The notes under the pieces are model-generated. The model was not told the DNA's origin. It did not search any database and worked only from the letters and a program-made list of their open reading frames with translations. 64,000 nt of DNA from Anoplolepis gracilipes (taxonomy: Eukaryota; Arthropoda; Insecta; Hymenoptera; Formicidae): NCBI RefSeq assembly GCF_047496725.1, contig NC_132982.1, positions 7,891,001 to 7,955,000 on the forward strand. The letters are read 5' to 3'. The position numbers and the translations under genes are program-made. Shown one piece after another: positions 63,001 to 64,000 of the stretch. Position 1 is the first letter of the stretch; each line of letters opens with the position of its first letter.

Positions 63001-64000
63001 AAACAAAAATTGCTATTGGAAGAATTTTTTGCCAGAGTATTATGCGCTATAAATGATTCAGTTTCGAGCAAATAATCAATAGAATTTATGCATGACATTG
63101 TAATCCTACTCTACCTCATAAATGCGTTATTATAATCGTACTATAACGTGAAAAAAAAATTCTAATATTTGTGCTGTCGAAGTTGAGTGCAGTATAAACT
63201 GCTAAAACTTTATGATAGAGACGTTCTGTATCCTGCTACGGTCCAGTTGATTATTAGACTAGTTGGAATTGAAAATATCTCTTCTCAGTGAATGCATTGA
63301 GTCACTTCGAAACGACATATACGACACATACCAAAATTACATTACATTTTTATTTTATTACTTGTACTTTAGTATATTGTGAATATAATTAGTAACTGTC
63401 AGTAACTCTCTGTACGCTACGCCTCTATTTTAATTCGTAGAATTGCAGAAAGCCTTTTAATGCACTCACCAAGCGGAACTTGTAAACGTTTGAACACTCC
63501 ATAAATGCACCATTTTGGGCGGGCATAAGAAATGTAAATTTCTATTCATCCCAAGAACTCGTACGTCGTTCTTCAATATGAGAATTTTCCAATTCCTTTA
63601 AACCAATCGAATTATCAACCAAACAACCCCCTCCCCTCTCTGTTAAAAATTCATATAATTATCGCGACATGTGATCGCGATATAAAAATATACTTCTCTT
63701 AATTCATCCCCATAAATAGGTATCTGAATACACACTCTCTCTAGCGCGGTATACTATTATTATTTCTATAAGTACTCCTTGTAAACCGTCACGCTTCTAA
63801 TATTCTCTCTTATTATACCTTTTATCTTATCAGCTTGGTCAACACAGACGAATCATTTAATTGCGATCCCTAAGTAATTTTCTTGTTAGTTTAGTTTCTC
63901 TCTCAAAACTTTAATAACTGGTGTCATTAACAATAAATTTAAATAATCAATTTTTTAATAAAATAATAAATTATTCTTGTTTGTTGAGAATGTTAATCTT
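60081..64000. other. A+T-rich noncoding stretch to the window end
   Basis: No gene is recognised. A+T palindromic words (repeated AATTATATAT) occupy 62824-62872. The perfect palindrome at 62982-63005 is listed separately. Confidence 0.6.
62982..63005. repeat. Perfect 24-bp palindrome with CGCGCG core
   Basis: TGTTTTAAACG followed by CG and the exact reverse complement of the first eleven bases. The centre is a CGCGCG run inside A+T arms, unusual for a background so poor in G+C. Confidence 0.9.

Noticed and set aside
1..64000. tRNA, rRNA, CRISPR arrays, bacterial-style operons, integrated virus genes
   Set aside because: Looked for tRNA B-box words, regularly spaced direct repeats and long ORFs; none supports any of these. 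The sequence reads as eukaryotic noncoding DNA.

Overview
The window looks like noncoding DNA from an insect nuclear genome. It is very A+T-rich (well over 60% by eye) but CpG is not depleted, because CGCG words recur. It carries many (TA)n, (CT)n and (CA)n microsatellites, has no operon-like gene packing, and has no long open reading frame. I lean towards a hymenopteran, perhaps an ant, but that is an impression from base composition and repeat style, not a homology match. I found no protein-coding gene, tRNA, rRNA or transposase gene that I can name. The longest ORF is 166 codons (minus strand, 9793-10293) and is not recognisable. The window is best read as intergenic or long-intron sequence.

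What can be supported directly is a set of inverted-repeat (foldback or MITE-like) elements with mutually different termini: 1266-1790 (a nested three-copy structure), 15541-16000, 17172-17444 (16-bp terminal repeats with a perfect 8-bp target-site duplication), 21622-22158, 23172-23267, 24407-24539, 34853-35102 (arms identical except for one 6-bp indel), 44668-44788, 48200-48319, 52435-52646 and 54414-55097. There are also short perfect palindromes (48345-48376, 62982-63005) and a 72-nt hairpin of precursor-miRNA size at 59568-59639. No two of the elements share ends, so they seem to be separate families of different ages.

Several islands richer in G+C and CpG stand out from the A+T background: about 8330-8670, 17940-18470, 31640-31940, 39780-40330, 43860-44300, 45720-46650 (the strongest), 50430-50720, 51990-52260 and 59570-60070. 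In a genome of this kind these are the best places for first exons, promoters or CREs. I list weak exon candidates in several of them from splice-site consensus and open frames, all at low confidence.

Layout: 1-8.3 kb, A+T-rich with a nested foldback; 8.3-15 kb, A+T-rich with one island and a candidate 49-nt exon; 15.5-24.6 kb, the densest mobile-element stretch; 24.6-34.8 kb, mostly featureless; 34.8-35.1 kb, the near-perfect palindrome; 35.1-45.5 kb, A+T-rich with microsatellites; 45.5-46.7 kb, the main CpG island; 48.2-48.8 kb, palindromes and alternating purine-pyrimidine DNA; 50.4-55.1 kb, two islands and two foldbacks; 55.1-64 kb, A+T-rich with a hairpin beside an island.
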